A program made the translations under genes and the position numbers. A DNA stretch of 64,000 bases. Origin: Bacteroidales bacterium KA00344 (GTDB taxonomy: Bacteria; Bacteroidota; Bacteroidia; Bacteroidales; Bacteroidaceae). The notes under the pieces are model-generated. The model worked only from the letters and a program-made list of their open reading frames with translations, searched no databases and was not told where the DNA came from. The stretch is from NCBI GenBank assembly GCA_001552765.1, contig KQ959474.1, positions 107,518 to 171,517 of the forward strand, read 5' to 3'. This document shows positions 1-8,040 of the stretch, piece after piece. Numbering within the stretch: position 1 is the first letter of the stretch; each line of letters opens with the position of its first letter.

Positions 1-389
1 GAAATAAGCGAATTTTACAGGGGTGTTTGTAAAGAAAAATACAGGTTTTACAAGAAACGCTGTTCATGGTTATCTCCGGGAAGGAGGAAGGTAGGGAAAG
101 ATATAAGTGGAAAATAGGAAGAGTGCAATGGCCTATACTCATATCAACAATTGAGCCTACCATATATAAAAAGGAGAGTTTGCTTGCAACCTATCAATTG
201 GCTGTGTTAAACGTGATAGTATGGAGAGACCAACAGCGGTGGAAAGGACGGGAACGTGATATGATGTGGGGTGGGAGTAAGACATCAACAACAGCATTGT
301 CCGTCTGATAACGGATTCTGCTGGTAAAGTGAAAATACTAAACAAGGTTAATTTTTATGTTAATATTTTATTTATATACGGAAACCTTG
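1..389. other. Non-coding 5' end of window
   Basis: I see no convincing gene here. The open frames of 60-80 codons on both strands have no recognisable composition, signal sequence or family motif. The only regulatory signal I can support is the promoter that begins at 390. The neighbour to the left lies outside the window. Confidence 0.5.
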
Positions 390-397
390 TATTTTTG
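390..397 (+). promoter_or_regulatory. Bacteroidota -7 box for the metal-uptake operon
   Basis: TATTTTTG matches TAnnTTTG. It lies 20 nt before the ATG at 417 and downstream of the alternative start at 357, so it decides the start of the first gene. The -33 region is T-rich (366-370) but has no exact TTTG. Confidence 0.55.
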
Positions 398-416
398 CAA
401 CCAAATATTGAAATTG

Positions 417-743
417 ATGAATAATTACAAACATAGCACGAAGCGGACTTTCATCGCATGGTTGCTGTTGGCGCTCTTTATGATGCCAATGGTCACCAAG
501 GCCGTTCATGTTTGTAGCATTCACGATCTTGCCGAAAACTGCAACACAAAGGCTGCCTGTCACAATGTCGATAGCTGTTCAATCTGTCACTTTGCCTTTT
601 TCTCTTTCAATAAGGCCGAGAACATTGTGTTCAACTGTGTCTTGGTAGTGACGAGCATTGTCGCAGTTTTCTTCTTCAAGGTCCGTTATAGCTTTGAAGA
701 ACTCACCGTCGTAAGCCTCCGGGCGCCCCCTTATCATATTTAA
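417..743 (+). CDS. Small Cys/His-rich membrane protein (DUF2946-like)
   Basis: A 108-residue protein with two hydrophobic segments (about residues 12-30 and 70-88). The loop between them is rich in Cys and His: HVC, then H, C, C, CH, C and CxxCH spread over about 35 residues. The C-terminus LRAPPYHI resembles the RAPP ending of DUF2946-type proteins, which are often found beside metal-related TonB receptors; that family link is from memory. The start at 417 is preferred over 357 because the -7 box lies between them. It is the first gene of an apparent operon with the TonB receptor 144 nt downstream. I infer an inner-membrane or periplasmic metal-binding role; the function is not established. 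Confidence 0.6.
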   Translation: MNNYKHSTKRTFIAWLLLALFMMPMVTKAVHVCSIHDLAENCNTKAACHNVDSCSICHFAFFSFNKAENIVFNCVLVVTSIVAVFFFKVRYSFEELTVVSLRAPPYHI

Positions 744-887
744 AGAACTTTCCCCTTAAATTCGCAGCCCTATTCAAAGGAAGGGATAACTATATGCTCA
801 CCGAGCTAAAGGATTGATATGATTTTATAGCAATCACTGGTTTGGCATAGGTTTGCTGCATACATTTATTATTTTTTATTTTCGACA

Positions 888-3056
888 ATGACTAAAGTTT
901 TATTGACTTTTGTTCTGTTGTCACCGTCTCTCGTACAAGGTTTTGTGGCTCACGGCCATAATATCCACACGAAGGGTTCGCCATTGTTTACTGATACTGT
1001 ATGTGTTGATACCGGTGTGACGTTACAGGGCGTGACAATCGTTGGCAACAACAAAAGGGATTTTCAGATGCAATCGTCTGTCAATAGCGTGATGATCGAC
1101 CATGACTATCTGACCACAAATTTCGCCGGAAGTCTGATGCAGAGCCTTCAGGGAATTCCCGGTGTAAAGGCTATGAACATTGGCTCCGGACAATCGAAAC
1201 CCATTATCAGGGGGTTGGGATTCAATCGTATGGTGGTGGCCGAAGACGGTATTAAGCATGAAGGACAACAATGGGGACACGATCATGGGTTGGAGATAGA
1301 CCAGTATGCCATCGATCGTATAGAAATTATCAAGGGACCGGCAGCACTGCTCTATGGTTCCGATGCCATAGGAGGTGTCATCAATCTCTACTCCAACTAT
1401 ATCCCCACCAAGCCGTTTCAGGGCAGCGTGTCGCTGTTTGCACGTTCCAACAACGAATCGTTGGGACTGTCGGCCAAGATGGAAGGACGCCGAAAAAGGT
1501 TTTACTGGCGCACCAACCTCACAGCCATCGACTATGCTGACTACAAGGTTACGACCGACACCATCGCCTACTATTCCTATCGCATAGGACTGCACGACAG
1601 GCGTCTACGTAACACGGCCGGCAAAGAGCTTGACGGCAGCTTTACTTTGGGCTACACTGGGTATCGGCTGCACACCGATCTTCAGCTTTCCAATTCGTAT
1701 GCCAAGAGCGGATTCTTCGCCAATGCACACGGGTTGGAGATCAGAAACTCAAAACTCGACTATGACCGTTCGCGCCGCGACATAGATTTGCCCTATCAGA
1801 GCGTAAACCATCTGAAAGTGTCGAGTCATTCGGTTTATCAGGCCGGCCCATTGGTTTTAAAGGGTATCTTGGCCTATCAGAACAATATCAGAAAAGAATT
1901 TTCGGAGCCGGTATCGCATGGATATATGCCGAAACCCTCCAACACTTTGGAGCGACAATTTAATAAAAACACCTATACGGCAAATTTGGAAATGGCAGTA
2001 CCCATTGCTGAGAAACATGATTTTAAAGCAGGGGTCAATGCAGAATATCAGCACAACCGTCGACGGGGGTGGGGCTTCATCATTCCCGACTTTGAGACGC
2101 TCTCGTTGGGCGCATACGCCTACGACCGTTTCGCTATCAACAAAGAATTTGCCGTGAATTTCGGTGTGCGTTATGACTATGCGCATACCAAGATTCACCG
2201 TTACAGCGATTGGTATCTGACGCCTATCAACGACACCGACTCGGCATACAAAGAGCGGTCGGGTAATATCAGTCGCACGTTCAATAGTGTGACGTGGTCG
2301 GCAGGCATGAATTACGCATTGGGCAACTGGATATTCAAGGCCAACGTTGGCAAGAGTTTCCGTATACCCATTCCCAAGGAGCTGGGCGCCGACGGTGTGA
2401 ACTATCATATATTCAGATATGAGAAAGGAAATTCCGGGCTCGACCCCGAAGAATCGTATCAACTTGATGCGGGTATCAACTGGAACAATGATAAATGGAA
2501 TGTTCAGGTGGATCCATACCTGAATTATTTTCCAAACTATATCTACATGAATCCCACGCCTCACTTCTATGAGGGACTGCAGCTCTACAAATACAGCCAG
2601 AGCCGCGTGTTGCGATACGGCTTTGAGGTTAAGATAAATTGGAAGATATTGCCTTGTCTGGAAGCTGAAGCTCAGGGCGAATATCTTCACGCAGAGCAAA
2701 AGTCGGGTGAGAAAAAGGGGTACACGCTGCCATTCTCTACGCCTTGGTCTGCAGACGGCGGACTGAAATACCTGTTCAACAGACAACACGACAGAGAAGG
2801 CTTCGTGGCTCTCAATGTTCACGTTGTGGGTGCGCAGAACGACATTGTGCCACCCGAAGAGCCAACCCCCGGTTATTACACGCTCAACATGACGGCAGGA
2901 AAAACTTTCCCGGTCGGACATGGCAAGTTGAAAGTGAGCCTCAATGCCGACAACCTGCTCAATAGAAAATACTATGACCACACCAGCTACTACAGGCTCA
3001 TTTACATACCTGAGCCGGGAAGAAATGTGTCGCTGATGGCTACGGTTAATTTTTAG
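888..3056 (+). CDS. TonB-dependent outer membrane receptor, probably for metal or metal complex
   Basis: A 722-residue TonB-dependent receptor. An N-terminal signal peptide (about residues 1-18) leads into a plug domain with the hallmark series PGVKAMNIG, KPIIRGLGFNRMVV, RIEIIKGPAALLYG and AIGGVINL. The rest is a 22-strand-type barrel ending in the phenylalanine VNF. It has no carboxypeptidase-like N-terminal domain, unlike SusC-type receptors. The plug contains GHDHGLEID, and His residues are frequent, which suits a metal or metal-chelate ligand. Neighbours are a Cys/His-rich membrane protein upstream and two His-containing DUF4625 lipoproteins downstream, consistent with a surface metal-acquisition operon. 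The substrate (zinc, copper, iron or a chelate) cannot be read from the sequence. Confidence 0.85.
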   Translation: MTKVLLTFVLLSPSLVQGFVAHGHNIHTKGSPLFTDTVCVDTGVTLQGVTIVGNNKRDFQMQSSVNSVMIDHDYLTTNFAGSLMQSLQGIPGVKAMNIGSGQSKPIIRGLGFNRMVVAEDGIKHEGQQWGHDHGLEIDQYAIDRIEIIKGPAALLYGSDAIGGVINLYSNYIPTKPFQGSVSLFARSNNESLGLSAKMEGRRKRFYWRTNLTAIDYADYKVTTDTIAYYSYRIGLHDRRLRNTAGKELDGSFTLGYTGYRLHTDLQLSNSYAKSGFFANAHGLEIRNSKLDYDRSRRDIDLPYQSVNHLKVSSHSVYQAGPLVLKGILAYQNNIRKEFSEPVSHGYMPKPSNTLERQFNKNTYTANLEMAVPIAEKHDFKAGVNAEYQHNRRRGWGFIIPDFETLSLGAYAYDRFAINKEFAVNFGVRYDYAHTKIHRYSDWYLTPINDTDSAYKERSGNISRTFNSVTWSAGMNYALGNWIFKANVGKSFRIPIPKELGADGVNYHIFRYEKGNSGLDPEESYQLDAGINWNNDKWNVQVDPYLNYFPNYIYMNPTPHFYEGLQLYKYSQSRVLRYGFEVKINWKILPCLEAEAQGEYLHAEQKSGEKKGYTLPFSTPWSADGGLKYLFNRQHDREGFVALNVHVVGAQNDIVPPEEPTPGYYTLNMTAGKTFPVGHGKLKVSLNADNLLNRKYYDHTSYYRLIYIPEPGRNVSLMATVNF

Positions 3057-3085
3057 AACAATTTGAATACTTATTTATAAAACTC

Positions 3086-3099
3086 GAGGCAACTGCCTC
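3086..3099 (+). promoter_or_regulatory. Intra-operon hairpin between receptor and lipoproteins
   Basis: GAGGC-AACT-GCCTC lies between the receptor stop and the DUF4625 start and has no T-tract. It may act as a processing site or mRNA stabiliser that changes the ratio of lipoprotein to receptor. It is short, so this is speculative. Confidence 0.3.
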
Positions 3100-3114
3100 A
3101 CAAAAACAACAAAA

Positions 3115-3858
3115 ATGAAGAACAAAAAAATCTTTTTGGGAGCCATCGCGCTCTTCAGTATGTTTACACTGTCGCTCACTTCATGCAGCAACGATGATGA
3201 TTCGGATGTGGCAAACGTGAAATTCAGCAATGTGGAAATCGGCCATGACAATTCCAAGAAGGGCATTGCAGGCAAAGGTTTCCACATAGAGTGTGGCATT
3301 GTTTCTACAACCAAAATTAAATCAATCGAGGTTGCCATCAAGCAGAAAGGTGGAGCGGCTTCTGTACACCAAATGTGGACCGATGCCAAATACACCAATG
3401 TGCTCGAAACCTTGTTTCATGAACACGTGCATCTGACTGACAATCTGCCCAGCGGCACTTATCATTTCAGTCTCATTGTGACCGATATGAACAATGCCAA
3501 GAAAAGCATGGAGACCGATATTACCATTGATGGTGTAAATAGCGAGGCTCCTGTTATCAAGCTGGAAACGCCCAACGACAAAGCTAAGACCGGTGCTGCC
3601 GGTAGTAAGCTTTCAATCAAGGCACAGATTACTGTTAAGAATCCGGTGAAGGAAATCGAGCTGGAGTTTCACGGTGCTGATGAATACCCTATCGAAATTG
3701 AAGGCTATGAGGGCAAGACAGGCACGTTTGAGCTCGTAAAAGACATCACTATTCCTGCGAAATGTCCGGCCGGCGAATATCACCTTCATTTCACGGTTAC
3801 CGACAGCAAAGGTATCTCTAACATGGAAGAGGTAGAAGGATTCATTATTACAAAATAA
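3115..3858 (+). CDS. DUF4625-type surface lipoprotein, two-domain
   Basis: A 247-residue lipoprotein with signal peptide and lipobox LTSC (Cys 24), followed by SNDDDS. An acidic run directly after the lipidated Cys is the known surface-export signal of Bacteroidota lipoproteins. Two similar beta-sandwich-like halves follow (about 33-140 and 145-247). Each has a strand ending in GTYHFSLIVTD or GEYHLHFTVTD, as in DUF4625. His residues cluster in the first half (LFHEHVHLTD). It is 58 nt after the TonB receptor and 23 nt before a second DUF4625 gene. It is probably an extracellular ligand-binding partner of the receptor. DUF4625 has no established biochemical function, so the metal role is inferred. 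Confidence 0.75.
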   Translation: MKNKKIFLGAIALFSMFTLSLTSCSNDDDSDVANVKFSNVEIGHDNSKKGIAGKGFHIECGIVSTTKIKSIEVAIKQKGGAASVHQMWTDAKYTNVLETLFHEHVHLTDNLPSGTYHFSLIVTDMNNAKKSMETDITIDGVNSEAPVIKLETPNDKAKTGAAGSKLSIKAQITVKNPVKEIELEFHGADEYPIEIEGYEGKTGTFELVKDITIPAKCPAGEYHLHFTVTDSKGISNMEEVEGFIITK

Positions 3859-3881
3859 TAAATTGAATATTATCGACGGCT

Positions 3882-4361
3882 ATGAAAACAATTAAAGTCA
3901 TTGCATCTCTATGTTTGGGTCTCGTCACTTTTGCTGCTTGCAATGGAGACGACGATGTAAACAAAGATTTGGAAAAACCCACAATCAGTGGAACCGGCAT
4001 TGTGGCCAGCCCCATTGACTGTCAACAATATAAGCGGGGTGAGATACTTCCAGTGAACTATGTGTTTGGGGATAACCAGGAACTCGGAGAATATACATTG
4101 GAAGTTCATAATAATTTCGACCATCATAATCACGAAAAACACAACGTGACATGCGAAAATGATGAAAATAAGGAGCCTGATAAGCCCTGGGTCTACAGGA
4201 AAGAGTTTAAGATTCCAAGTGGGAAAAAGAGTTATACAGCAAGGCACGACATCCCTATTCCTAACGATATTGATCTGGGAGACTACCATTTCATGATTTA
4301 TCTCACGGATGCAGCAGGACACATGCAAACGCTTCCCGTGTCTATAAAAATAATAAAATAA
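3882..4361 (+). CDS. DUF4625-type surface lipoprotein, single-domain
   Basis: A 159-residue lipoprotein with lipobox FAAC (Cys 20) followed by NGDDD, again a surface-export type acidic signal. The single DUF4625 domain ends in DIDLGDYHFMIYLTDAAGH and matches the C-terminal half of the preceding protein. A loop in the middle is strikingly His-rich (HNNFDHHNHEKHNVTC), a plausible metal-binding site. Last gene of the operon that starts at 417. It likely works with the TonB receptor at the cell surface; the ligand is unknown. Confidence 0.75.
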   Translation: MKTIKVIASLCLGLVTFAACNGDDDVNKDLEKPTISGTGIVASPIDCQQYKRGEILPVNYVFGDNQELGEYTLEVHNNFDHHNHEKHNVTCENDENKEPDKPWVYRKEFKIPSGKKSYTARHDIPIPNDIDLGDYHFMIYLTDAAGHMQTLPVSIKIIK

Positions 4362-4415
4362 CAAATTTTATGAATGTATAACGCAATTTTTTCAATAACA
4401 AAGCAAGAATCCCGT

Positions 4416-4423
4416 TATATTTG
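4416..4423 (+). promoter_or_regulatory. -7 box for NlpE-like gene
   Basis: TATATTTG fits TAnnTTTG, 39 nt before the start codon at 4463. It separates this gene transcriptionally from the upstream operon. Confidence 0.55.
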
Positions 4424-4462
4424 CATAATATTAAATAAAGCGTTTAGTAAATTTATAAGAAA

Positions 4463-4909
4463 ATGAAGAAAACAGTTTTTATGTTTATTGCTTGCATGGC
4501 CATGATGGCTTCTTGCAACAATGGAAAGACAACAACCACTGCTGAAGCAGGAGATACAACTGCAACAGACTCTGTGGTTTATGAGGGTATGGTGCCTGCA
4601 GCAGACTGCTATGGTATCAACTATCGATTGGTAATGGCACAGGATTCTACTATGGGATTCAGTCTTACTGAAAGCTATATGAAGTCTGAAACAGAAGTGG
4701 ACACGACTTTCAGCTATCAAGGCACTGCCATTGCTGATACAAAAACAGTAGACGGTAAGGAGAACAACTATCTCAAATTGCCTACGGAAAAGAATGTTAC
4801 CACTAATTTCTTGGTGCTCAACGACTCTACATTGCGTATGGTCAATGCTGACCTCGAAGAGCCTGTGAAGCAGGAAGGTATGTCTTATGACCTGAAACTC
4901 GTGAAGTAA
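4463..4909 (+). CDS. NlpE-like lipoprotein with altered CxxC
   Basis: A 148-residue lipoprotein with signal peptide and lipobox MASC (Cys 18). After a Thr-rich linker it has YEGMVPAADCYGINYRL, which resembles the NlpE N-terminal domain (YxGxxPCADCxGI). The first Cys of the CxxC pair is Ala 46 here; only Cys 49 remains. A small beta-barrel-like segment follows. In enterobacteria NlpE senses copper, surface contact and lipoprotein trafficking. The Bacteroidota homologues are not characterised, and loss of one Cys argues against a disulfide or CxxC metal site. It sits beside the putative metal operon but has its own promoter and a terminator. Confidence 0.65.
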   Translation: MKKTVFMFIACMAMMASCNNGKTTTTAEAGDTTATDSVVYEGMVPAADCYGINYRLVMAQDSTMGFSLTESYMKSETEVDTTFSYQGTAIADTKTVDGKENNYLKLPTEKNVTTNFLVLNDSTLRMVNADLEEPVKQEGMSYDLKLVK

Positions 4910-4938
4910 GAGTTTCGTCAAGTAAGATTCGAACATGA

Positions 4939-4977
4939 TCCGCCAAAATTGTTTTCGATTTTGGCGGACTCTGTTTT
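4939..4977 (+). terminator. Rho-independent terminator after NlpE-like gene
   Basis: Perfect 11-bp stem (4939-4949 with 4958-4968, TCCGCCAAAAT / ATTTTGGCGGA) and an 8-nt loop, followed by CTCTGTTTTT. Confidence 0.8.
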
Positions 4978-5077
4978 TAAACGTATGGAAATCAAAAAGT
5001 TCTTTATTTCATATCCATACTTATTGTGATATTAGCAGAAGAAGAAAGAATTTTATCCATAAATAAAACAAAAGATG

Positions 5078-5085
5078 TATCTTTG
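5078..5085 (+). promoter_or_regulatory. -7 box for esterase gene
   Basis: TATCTTTG matches TAnnTTTG and lies 45 nt before the ATG at 5131. It also argues against the upstream GTG at 5026 as start. Confidence 0.5.
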
Positions 5086-5130
5086 ACAGTGTTTTATCAA
5101 ACTTCATACCTTTTATTTAAAATATATAAA

Positions 5131-5982
5131 ATGAGCAAAAAACTAATTTTATCTTTTCTTATTTGTTTTAGCAGCCTATATTCATGGGCTGGTAAAGTTG
5201 TCACCGACAGCATTTATAGTACAGTATTGGGATCAACGGTTTTGTACAACGTGTATCTTCCTGATGGATTCGAAACGGAAGGTCGGAAATTCCCTGTGGT
5301 TTATCTGCTTCATGGGTTGTCTAACACCTACAGAACTTGGAACGATAGGTCACATATGAAAGAAATAGCCGACGAATTGATAGAATCTGGCGAAGCCACT
5401 CCAATGGTGATCATTATGCCTAATGCCGGGCATCCCGACGTTCATCATCAATGGAATGGATTCTTTGATATGCCTGGATGGAAGTATGAAACATTCTTCT
5501 TTTCGGAGTTTTTGCCGGCTGTAGAACAAAAGTATAGAATTATAGGCGATAAGCAGCATCGGGCCATAATGGGACTTTCGATGGGTGGTGGTGCCAGCAC
5601 TGTTTATTGTCAGAAGCATCCGGAAATGTTCTCATCGAGTTATGCTATGAGTGCGTGGCTGACTTGTGATAAGCCGAAAGAAGGAAAAAATGGTAAAGAT
5701 AAGCTCTATCTTGTAACCCAATCTGTAAACGAAAATTCAACGATAGACTTTCTTGCTAATGCTGACAAGGCTACCATAGAAAAGCTGCGCACGGTTAGGT
5801 GGTTTTATGATTGTGGCGATGATGATCCCGATATGGGATTGTCTGTAAATATGCATGTGCTCTCCATGTATAATGGAATCAAAGACGAGTTGCGCATAAG
5901 GAATGGAGGACACAACTGGGAATACTGGAACTCAGCCTTGCGGCTTGCCTTACCTTTTGCTTCGCAAGATTTTCGCAAATAA
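5131..5982 (+). CDS. Secreted esterase, alpha/beta hydrolase (esterase D type)
   Basis: A 283-residue protein with an N-terminal signal peptide (to about residue 20, SLYSWAG). The alpha/beta-hydrolase core shows YLLHGLSNTYRTW (oxyanion-hole region), the nucleophile elbow MGLSMGG (GxSxG), an acidic region DCGDDDPD and the likely catalytic His in GGHNWEYW. This fits the putative esterase family PF00756 (S-formylglutathione hydrolase, feruloyl/CE1 esterases). In Bacteroidota such secreted members often deacylate polysaccharides or xenobiotic esters; the substrate is not evident. I chose the ATG at 5131 because it gives a clean signal peptide and follows the promoter. It appears monocistronic and ends before the bidirectional terminator at 6041. 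Confidence 0.8.
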   Translation: MSKKLILSFLICFSSLYSWAGKVVTDSIYSTVLGSTVLYNVYLPDGFETEGRKFPVVYLLHGLSNTYRTWNDRSHMKEIADELIESGEATPMVIIMPNAGHPDVHHQWNGFFDMPGWKYETFFFSEFLPAVEQKYRIIGDKQHRAIMGLSMGGGASTVYCQKHPEMFSSSYAMSAWLTCDKPKEGKNGKDKLYLVTQSVNENSTIDFLANADKATIEKLRTVRWFYDCGDDDPDMGLSVNMHVLSMYNGIKDELRIRNGGHNWEYWNSALRLALPFASQDFRK

Positions 5983-6040
5983 GTTTATGCAATTGTCAGG
6001 TGAATTCTAAATAATCTCATCACCAATAGATACAAACAAA

Positions 6041-6071
6041 GGCGAGAATGGAAATCAAATCCATTCTCGCC
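6041..6071. terminator. Bidirectional terminator between esterase gene and tmRNA
   Basis: Perfect 11-bp stem (GGCGAGAATGG 6041-6051, CCATTCTCGCC 6061-6071) with a 9-nt loop. On the minus strand it is followed by TTTGTTTG, so it can end the tmRNA transcript; it also lies behind the plus-strand esterase gene. Confidence 0.75.
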
Positions 6072-6081
6072 TTTGCCATTG

Positions 6082-6476
6082 TGGAGCTGGCGGGAGTCGA
6101 ACCCGCGTCCAAACAGGGAAATCATACGCTTTCTACACGTTTATTCCGGCCTTCATTTTCGTGTGACGGCAAGACCCGGACCACCAACCGCTACCTTAGC
6201 CTCTAAATCTCACCCCTGCATCGAGGCCTGCAAGAGCTATTTCCGATTTTCCTGCACCACTATATCCTCAGATTCGGAACAACATCCTTGGAGTGATGTC
6301 TCGTTCCATCACCTTGTGACGGAATTAAGCCAGTAATCTACTGTACTTCGATTAGGCAGCGAGAGCGTAATTGTTTTCGCCAATTAAATTTTTGATAACT
6401 CAGTTTAAGGAGCAAGCTACCGACGCTCCGCGTGCTTACGTACCATCTCATCCTGCTGTCAAATCCTGTCAACCCC
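6082..6476 (-). ncRNA. ssrA: Transfer-messenger RNA (tmRNA)
   Basis: One-piece tmRNA of about 395 nt that rescues stalled ribosomes. The 5' end GGGGTTG pairs with the 3' CAGCTCC to form the acceptor stem (one G-U and one U-G). The T-arm GCGGGTTCGACTCCCGC is intact; CCA is not encoded in full. The tag frame on the minus strand (6381 down to 6352) reads GENNYALAA followed by TAA, ending in the protease-recognised ALAA. A promoter (TTTG-N19-TAACTTTG) begins about 110 nt upstream, so a 5' leader must be removed. An open frame on the plus strand across this region is a shadow. Confidence 0.95.
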
Positions 6477-6592
6477 AAGATGTTTTCTACGCTGTAATCC
6501 AGCGTTTTGCGTATTAAGGAAACTCGCCGTATAGAGAATGCGTGAACATAAATCCTTTGGTTATCTCCTCCAACTTAGACGGATTTCTCTTG

Positions 6593-6623
6593 CAAAGTTA
6601 GTGTAAATGACTGAAACTGCAAA
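6593..6623 (-). promoter_or_regulatory. Consensus promoter for tmRNA
   Basis: On the minus strand TTTG (6623-6620), 19 nt spacer, then TAACTTTG (6600-6593): an exact match to the Bacteroidota housekeeping promoter. Apart from this and the -7 box at 6784, I see nothing in the interval 6477-6816. Confidence 0.8.
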
Positions 6624-6783
6624 ATAAAAGACTAATAAGTTTTGTACTTTGATTTTGTATCTTCAGGTTGCGGTACATTTATAAAATGTTAAATATACTT
6701 TGCATTTGAAGGTTGTTTTTATACAATGTTGGAGGAAAAATTATTTTTTTACTTCTTGCGTATAAATATCAATATATTTTTTT

Positions 6784-6791
6784 TATATTTG
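6784..6791 (+). promoter_or_regulatory. -7 box for FimB/Mfa2-like gene
   Basis: TATATTTG, 25 nt before the ATG at 6817. The surrounding sequence is very A/T-rich. No exact -33 TTTG at the usual spacing. Confidence 0.5.
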
Positions 6792-6816
6792 TAAAAACAA
6801 TCTAATCTTGAAACTT

Positions 6817-7716
6817 ATGAAGAAGTTTTATCTTGCATGTTTGGTGCTCGGTTTGTTATGTTTATCATTAGTATCTTGCCAGAAAATGATAATTGATGAC
6901 GGCGATGATGAGGATGGGGGTGTTTCAGACAGTCGTATGGTGCGTTTTAATGTTGTTCAGCTTGAACAGATGCCATTCGCAGATACATTCTCACGCGGCA
7001 CAGATGTCAAGTCTGTGTGCAGTCGTATAAGTCTGGCTCTGTATAAAAAAGGCGTGAGAGTAAAGCAGATTAATCAGAAATTAGAGGATGAGAATTTTGG
7101 GCATTTAAAACTGTTGATCCCGACAGGTACTTACAAGGTGGTATTGATTGCCCATAGTGGGGAGAAAAATCCTGCATTGAAGAATCCTGAAAAGATAACT
7201 TTCAGTGGTAAATTAACCGATACATTCTATTATTGCGAGGACTTGGAACTCACTGACGGGGGAACGTATGATCTCAAGTTAAAGCGTGCGGTAGCGATGT
7301 TTCGCCTGATCATTGCTGACCAAATACCGTCGAACGTGGCCTTAATGCATTTTTATTATACAGGCGGTAGCTCTACGTTTGATGCGGTGCATGGTTTTGG
7401 TAATGTTAATTCCAGGCAGAGTGATTCTTTCGATATAACAGAAGCTATGCGTGGCAAACCTGGAACTTTTGAAGTCTACACATTCCCACACGCTGACAAC
7501 AGTGCTTTAAAAGTAAAGGTCACTGCACATGATGCAGGTGATAATGTGCTTGTGGAAAAAGAATTCGGGGACGTAGAAGTGAAACGGAACATCATAACAC
7601 AATACAAAGGAAGCTTCTTTGGCGGAGAAGTCGAGGAAGAGGAAATTGGTGGTGGCAATGTTCAGCTGAATCTTTATTCTGAGGATGAGTGGGGGCAAAC
7701 AGCTTATATATATTGA
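6817..7716 (+). CDS. FimB/Mfa2-family fimbrial anchor lipoprotein
   Basis: A 299-residue lipoprotein with lipobox LVSC (about residue 21) and an acidic stretch IDDGDDEDGG soon after it, compatible with surface export. The body resembles FimB/Mfa2 proteins: LLIPTGTYKVVLIAHSG in the first domain, YDLKLKRAVAMFRL at the domain junction and RNIITQYKGSFFGG near the end. In Porphyromonas Mfa2 and FimB cap and anchor type V fimbriae in the outer membrane. No major or tip fimbrillin gene is adjacent; the gene stands alone between tmRNA and tRNA-His, so its pilin partner must be encoded elsewhere, if it exists. ATG 6817 is used because the open frame upstream begins only with a TTG. Confidence 0.75.
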   Translation: MKKFYLACLVLGLLCLSLVSCQKMIIDDGDDEDGGVSDSRMVRFNVVQLEQMPFADTFSRGTDVKSVCSRISLALYKKGVRVKQINQKLEDENFGHLKLLIPTGTYKVVLIAHSGEKNPALKNPEKITFSGKLTDTFYYCEDLELTDGGTYDLKLKRAVAMFRLIIADQIPSNVALMHFYYTGGSSTFDAVHGFGNVNSRQSDSFDITEAMRGKPGTFEVYTFPHADNSALKVKVTAHDAGDNVLVEKEFGDVEVKRNIITQYKGSFFGGEVEEEEIGGGNVQLNLYSEDEWGQTAYIY

Positions 7717-7836
7717 TGCCTTGTTTTTGTTAGAGCCAGCTTCTTGTTTAAACAAAAGCGACAGTTCCTCATAATTCTTCGTAAATTGATATATATACTT
7801 CGCCGACTATCTATTGTTATTGTAGGATAATAAAAA

Positions 7837-7871
7837 AAGCGGGAAGCCTTTGTCTATCGGGCTTCCCGCTT
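7837..7871. terminator. Terminator for tRNA-His, probably shared
   Basis: 12-bp stem (AAGCGGGAAGCC 7837-7848, GGCTTCCCGCTT 7860-7871). On the minus strand it is followed by TTTTT after tRNA-His; on the plus strand a TGTTTTT tail follows the FimB-like gene. Confidence 0.8.
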
Positions 7872-7882
7872 GTTTTTGAGAG

Positions 7883-7957
7883 GGTGGAGGGTGGGACTCG
7901 AACCCACGACATTCAGAACCACAATCTGACGCTCTAACCAACTGAACTACATCCACC
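7883..7957 (-). tRNA. tRNA-His (GTG)
   Basis: Minus-strand cloverleaf with D-arm, the anticodon loop TTGTGGT (anticodon GTG), T-arm GTGGGTTCGAGTCCCAC and acceptor GTGGATG/CCTCCAC. The encoded extra 5' G (position -1, base 7957) opposite discriminator C is the tRNA-His identity element. One T-C mismatch is present near the base of the acceptor stem. CCA is not encoded. It lies directly upstream of the terminator at 7837. Confidence 0.95.
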
Positions 7958-8040
7958 GTGTTAGAATGCTTGTTTCTAAGCGAGTGCAAAGATAAGAGAT
8001 TATTTTGGTTAAACCAAACAAATCTCTTACTTTTTTCAAT

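Noticed and set aside
66-308. Plus-strand open frame of 80 codons at the window start
   Set aside because: No family resemblance, no promoter, and amino acid composition unlike the neighbouring genes.
5026-5130. Longer N-terminus of the esterase from GTG 5026
   Set aside because: It would lie across the -7 box at 5078 and hide the signal peptide that begins at ATG 5131.
6073-6336. Plus-strand open frame of 87 codons beside the esterase gene
   Set aside because: It is the antisense of the tmRNA 3' half; WSWRESNPRPN is the reverse complement of the T-arm and acceptor region.
7807-7989. Minus-strand open frame of 60 codons
   Set aside because: It is translated tRNA-His plus terminator sequence (the typical DVVQLVRASDC-like shadow).
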